A DNA stretch of 22,466 bases. Source: JBEKZQ01 sp049509675 (GTDB lineage: Bacteria; Planctomycetota; Planctomycetia; Pirellulales; Thermoguttaceae). Within the stretch, counting starts at the first letter, position 1; every line of letters starts with the position of its first letter. The stretch spans positions 1 to 22,466 of the forward strand of contig JBEKZQ010000026.1 in the NCBI GenBank assembly GCA_049509675.1, given 5' to 3'. The notes under the pieces were generated by a model, which saw only the letters and a list, made by a program, of their open reading frames with translations, searched no databases and was not told the DNA's origin. Below, piece by piece: positions 19,691 to 22,466 of the stretch. The translations under genes and the position numbers were made by a program.

Positions 19691-21472
19691 ATGCCGAACC
19701 AGCCCCTGAAAGACCGTATCGTCGACCGGCTCTTGCCCCAGGTGCAAATGCCGGGGCAGTATATCGGGGGCGAGTGGAACTCGGTGCGCAAGAGCGACCA
19801 GGACGTGCGCGGCAAACTGTGCCTGGCCTTCCCCGACGCTTATTCCATCGGCATGAGCTATCACGGCTTGCAGGTGCTGTACGCCCTGATGAACGCCCGG
19901 GCCGACTGGGCCTGCCAGCGGGCATTCACGCCGCTGTCCGACATGGAGGAACTGCTTCGCAAGGAGCAACTTCCGTTGTTTAGCCTGGAGGATTTCACGC
20001 CGCTCTCCGAGTTCGACGTGCTGGGTTTCAGCCTGCAGTACGACCTGGGCTATACGAACGTCTTGACGATGCTCGACCTGGGCGGCATTCCGTTGGCGGC
20101 CGAAGGGCGGACGCTCGAGCATCCGCTGGTCATCGTCGGCGGCCCATGCGCGGCCAATCCCGAGCCCATGGCCCGCTTCATCGACCTGTTCCTGCTGGGC
20201 GACGGCGAAGAGGCCCTGCCCGCGGTCTGCGACCTGTGGCTGGAACTGAAGCGTTCCGGCCGAGACCGCGAAGCGATGCTCGCCGAGATGACGGCGCGGC
20301 TGCCCTACGTCTACGTGCCGCGGTTCTACCAGCCGCAGTACGACGCCGACGGTCGTGCGGCCGCAGTCCGCCCCTTGCGCGACGACGTGCCGCAGACGAT
20401 CACGCCAGCCGTGGTCGCCGATATCGAGGCCGTCCCGCTGCCGGTCAAGCCCGTCGTGCCGTACGTCGAGTGCGTCCAGGACCGCATCACGCTGGAGATC
20501 ATGCGCGGCTGTCCCTGGCGCTGCCGCTTCTGCCAGGGCACCACGCTGAAGCGGCCGGTGCGCTATCGCAAGGTCGAGACGATCCTCGCGGCGGCCCTGG
20601 AATCGTACCGCAACACGGGCTACAACGAGATCTCGCTGCTGGGCCTGTCGACCAGCGATTATCCCCAGATCGACGAGCTGCTGCGGCGCTTGCACGAAAC
20701 GTTCCAGCCGCTGGGCGTGAGCGTCTCGCTGCCCAGCCTGCGCATCAACCAGCAGTGGCGCTCGCTGGGGGACCTGTTGAACACCGACCGCCGCGACGGC
20801 CTGACCATCGCCCCCGAGGCGGCCCGCGATGAAATGCGCGCGCAGATCGGCAAGCGGATCACCAACGACGACCTGTACGAAGGCTGCCGGCGGGCGATGG
20901 AAAACGGTTTCACGCGCATCAAGCTGTACTTCATGTGCGGCCTGCCGGGCGAGTGCCAGGCCGACCTGGACGGAATCATCGACATGGCCGAGAACGTGTC
21001 GCGCCTGGGCCTGGAGATTTTGGGCCGGCCCGCCACGGTGACGGCCAACGTGTCGAACTTCGTGCCCAAGCCGCAGACTGCCTATCAGTGGAACGCGATG
21101 CAGCGGCGGGAGTATTTCGACGAGGCCCACGAACGCCTGCGGCGGCGAAAGCGGATGCGGAGCGTGCAATTGCGCCTCCACGACGTCGATTCCAGCCTGT
21201 TGGAAGGCGTGCTGTGCCGCGGCGACCGACGGCTGGGCCCGGCGATCGAGTTGGCCTGGCGGCGCGGCGCCCGCTTCGACGCCTGGCAGGAACGCTTCCG
21301 CTGCCATGTGTGGTGGCAGGCCCTGGCCGACTCGGGCATCGACGTGGAAACGCTTATCCATCGCCCCTACCCCCTCGGCACCCCCCTGCCCTGGCAACAC
21401 ATCGCCATCAGACAAGGCCAGGCCTACCTGGAACAGGAACAGCGACGAAGTCAGGAACATGCGCAACTATAA
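19691..21472 (+). CDS. TIGR03960-type B12-binding radical SAM protein
   Basis: The 593-residue protein combines an N-terminal B12-binding-like region (FPDAYSIGMSYHGLQVLYAL, FDVLGFSLQYDLGYTNVL, IVGGPCAANPEPM) with a radical SAM domain whose cluster motif is C274-x3-C278-x2-C281 in GCPWRCRFCQG. LLGLSTSDYPQIDELL and LPSLRINQQW follow, then SLTIAPEAARDEMRAQIGK-like sequence. This matches TIGR03960, often paired with TIGR03936 proteins; the reaction is not known. The ATG 19691 is chosen as MPNQPLKDRIVDRLLP leads into the family N-terminus, though an in-frame TTG at 19643 exists and no good ribosome site is seen. The stop overlaps the next gene by 14 bp, so the two are co-transcribed. Confidence 0.88.
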   Translation: MPNQPLKDRIVDRLLPQVQMPGQYIGGEWNSVRKSDQDVRGKLCLAFPDAYSIGMSYHGLQVLYALMNARADWACQRAFTPLSDMEELLRKEQLPLFSLEDFTPLSEFDVLGFSLQYDLGYTNVLTMLDLGGIPLAAEGRTLEHPLVIVGGPCAANPEPMARFIDLFLLGDGEEALPAVCDLWLELKRSGRDREAMLAEMTARLPYVYVPRFYQPQYDADGRAAAVRPLRDDVPQTITPAVVADIEAVPLPVKPVVPYVECVQDRITLEIMRGCPWRCRFCQGTTLKRPVRYRKVETILAAALESYRNTGYNEISLLGLSTSDYPQIDELLRRLHETFQPLGVSVSLPSLRINQQWRSLGDLLNTDRRDGLTIAPEAARDEMRAQIGKRITNDDLYEGCRRAMENGFTRIKLYFMCGLPGECQADLDGIIDMAENVSRLGLEILGRPATVTANVSNFVPKPQTAYQWNAMQRREYFDEAHERLRRRKRMRSVQLRLHDVDSSLLEGVLCRGDRRLGPAIELAWRRGARFDAWQERFRCHVWWQALADSGIDVETLIHRPYPLGTPLPWQHIAIRQGQAYLEQEQRRSQEHAQL

Positions 21473-22298
21473 GCTTCTGGCCATCGACATCGACGGGACG
21501 CTCGTCAACAGCCACGACGAGTTGACGCCGGCCACGCGCACGGCCCTGGTCCGCGCCGGCCGCTCCGGCATCCAGGTCGTGCTGGCCACCGGCCGACGCT
21601 ACAGCCGCACCCTGCACCTGGTCGCACCGTTGGGCATCGACGTGCCCCTGGTGACGGCCAGCGGGGCGCTGGTCAAGGACCCGATCGATCATCGCACGCT
21701 CTATCGGGCCGAGTTTCCCCGGCAGGTGCTCGCCGACGCCCTCGGCGTGATCGACTCCTGCGGCCACGACGCGGCGCTGTGCGGCGACACTTTTGCCGAG
21801 GGCTTCGACTTCTATCAAGCGGCAGCCACGGCGCGCGGCTCGGAACTGGCCGAGTATTTCGACCTGAACCCGGGTTGCGGGCGGATCTGGCCGCAGTTGA
21901 TCTCCGATCCGCCGCCGGGCATATTTGCCGGCTTTGCCATGGGAACCCAAGAGCAGATGCTCAACGCCGAGCGGCAACTGCACCACCGCCTGCCCGGCAA
22001 GCTCTCGACCCACGTGCTGCGCAGTCCGCGTTACCGGGGGTTTTTGTGCGAGTTGGCTCCCGCGGGCGTGACCAAGTGGTCGGCCGTCCGCCGCCTGGCC
22101 GCCGGCTGGGGGATCGAGGAAAGCGCGATTTGCGCCGTGGGCGACGACGTGAACGACATCCCCATGATCCGCGCCGCCGGCCTGGGCGTCGCCATGGGCA
22201 ACGCCTTGCCGGAGGTCAAAGCCGCCGCCGACCGCATCGCCCCCAGCCACGACGACAACGGTCTGGTGCAGGTCGTCGAGTGGCTGCTGGAGGGTTAA
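21459..22298 (+). CDS. Cof-type HAD-IIB phosphatase
   Basis: The 279-residue protein has HAD motif I DIDGTL at 10-15 (Asp10 nucleophile, Asp12 acid/base), motif II in LATGRR, the conserved lysine in GVTKWSAV, and motif IV GDDVNDIPM at 228-236, with a C2B-type cap between. Cof-like enzymes dephosphorylate small metabolites such as sugar phosphates, FMN or PLP; the substrate here cannot be told. The start ATG 21459 has AGGA just upstream and lies within the end of the radical SAM gene. It converges with bioA, with a 4-bp overlap of stops. Confidence 0.9.
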   Translation: MRNYKLLAIDIDGTLVNSHDELTPATRTALVRAGRSGIQVVLATGRRYSRTLHLVAPLGIDVPLVTASGALVKDPIDHRTLYRAEFPRQVLADALGVIDSCGHDAALCGDTFAEGFDFYQAAATARGSELAEYFDLNPGCGRIWPQLISDPPPGIFAGFAMGTQEQMLNAERQLHHRLPGKLSTHVLRSPRYRGFLCELAPAGVTKWSAVRRLAAGWGIEESAICAVGDDVNDIPMIRAAGLGVAMGNALPEVKAAADRIAPSHDDNGLVQVVEWLLEG

Positions 22299-22466
22299 AT
22301 AGCGTCTAGTCCCCGCTCGATGGCCCCGGCGATGCGGTCCAGTTGCTCCAGCGAGATGGCCAGCGGCGGCATGATCACCAGCACGTTGCCCAGCGGGCGC
22401 AGCAACACGCCTTCGCGGCGGGCATGATCGCAGACGCGCAGCCCGCGCTTCTCGGACCACGGAAAC
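22295..22466 (-). CDS. bioA: Adenosylmethionine-8-amino-7-oxononanoate aminotransferase, C-terminal part (cut by window end)
   Basis: Only the last 56 codons are in the window; the gene continues beyond 22466. The frame reads FPWSEKRGLRVCDHARR then GVLLRPLGNVLVIMPPLAIS and ends in a helix and TAA. This RPLGN..V.MPPLAI pattern is the C-terminus of BioA, the PLP- and SAM-dependent aminotransferase of biotin synthesis. Other class III aminotransferases are possible but match less well. The TAA overlaps the HAD stop by 4 bp. Confidence 0.75.
   Translation of the reverse strand, partial: FPWSEKRGLRVCDHARREGVLLRPLGNVLVIMPPLAISLEQLDRIAGAIERGLDAI

Overview
The window looks like chromosomal DNA from a planctomycete, probably of the Pirellulales type. 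It is GC-rich and codes densely on both strands. Three things point there: a Cys/Gly-rich secreted protein ending in the planctomycete-specific TIGR03000 domain, a lipoprotein carrying the hydrazine-synthase-alpha-like beta-propeller plus c-type haem motifs that planctomycetes have in many copies, and intergenic space full of short palindromes and 7-bp tandem repeats. No phage, IS transposase, CRISPR array, tRNA or rRNA is seen.

Layout. 1-2813: promoter and a di-haem HZS-alpha-like lipoprotein gene with a palindromic repeat inserted in frame. 2816-3844 (-): pdxA (vitamin B6), convergent with it. 4056-5451: an accessory patch with a J-domain/coiled-coil protein, a doubtful small ORF and a possible gene remnant. 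5452-5892: dtd (D-aminoacyl-tRNA deacylase). 5939-8563 (-): a type ISP-like N6-adenine methyltransferase that seems to have lost its N-terminal nuclease part. 8696-9313: CvpA-family membrane protein. 9454-9511: perfect 24-bp inverted repeat. 9576-11584 (-): accA and a membrane-anchored leucine-rich-repeat protein overlapping by GTGA. 11699-12571 (-): Ser/Thr kinase. 12835-14614 (-): asd and truA, overlapping by 32 bp. 14846-15784 (-): TIGR03000 protein. 16240-17394: rodA. 17438-19063 (-): a retropepsin-like protein and an exported isoaspartate methyltransferase. 19251-19618: a hicB-hicA toxin-antitoxin pair. 19691-22298: B12-binding-type radical SAM protein and a HAD phosphatase. 22295-22466 (-): 3' end of bioA.

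Most genes are housekeeping: cofactor, lipid, amino-acid and cell-wall synthesis, tRNA modification and proofreading. They are interleaved with planctomycete accessory genes. No multi-gene operon for a single new pathway is visible.

The most unusual signal is not a gene. A 74-bp element occurs twice, at 12647-12720 and 14750-14823, both readable on the minus strand, with 60 of 74 positions identical. Each copy starts with a TATAGT box and folds into two hairpins. The stem differences between the copies keep pairing through one compensatory change and several G-U wobbles that work only for minus-strand RNA. This suggests a conserved structured RNA, either a small RNA or a 5' leader. One copy is followed by a strong terminator-like hairpin.
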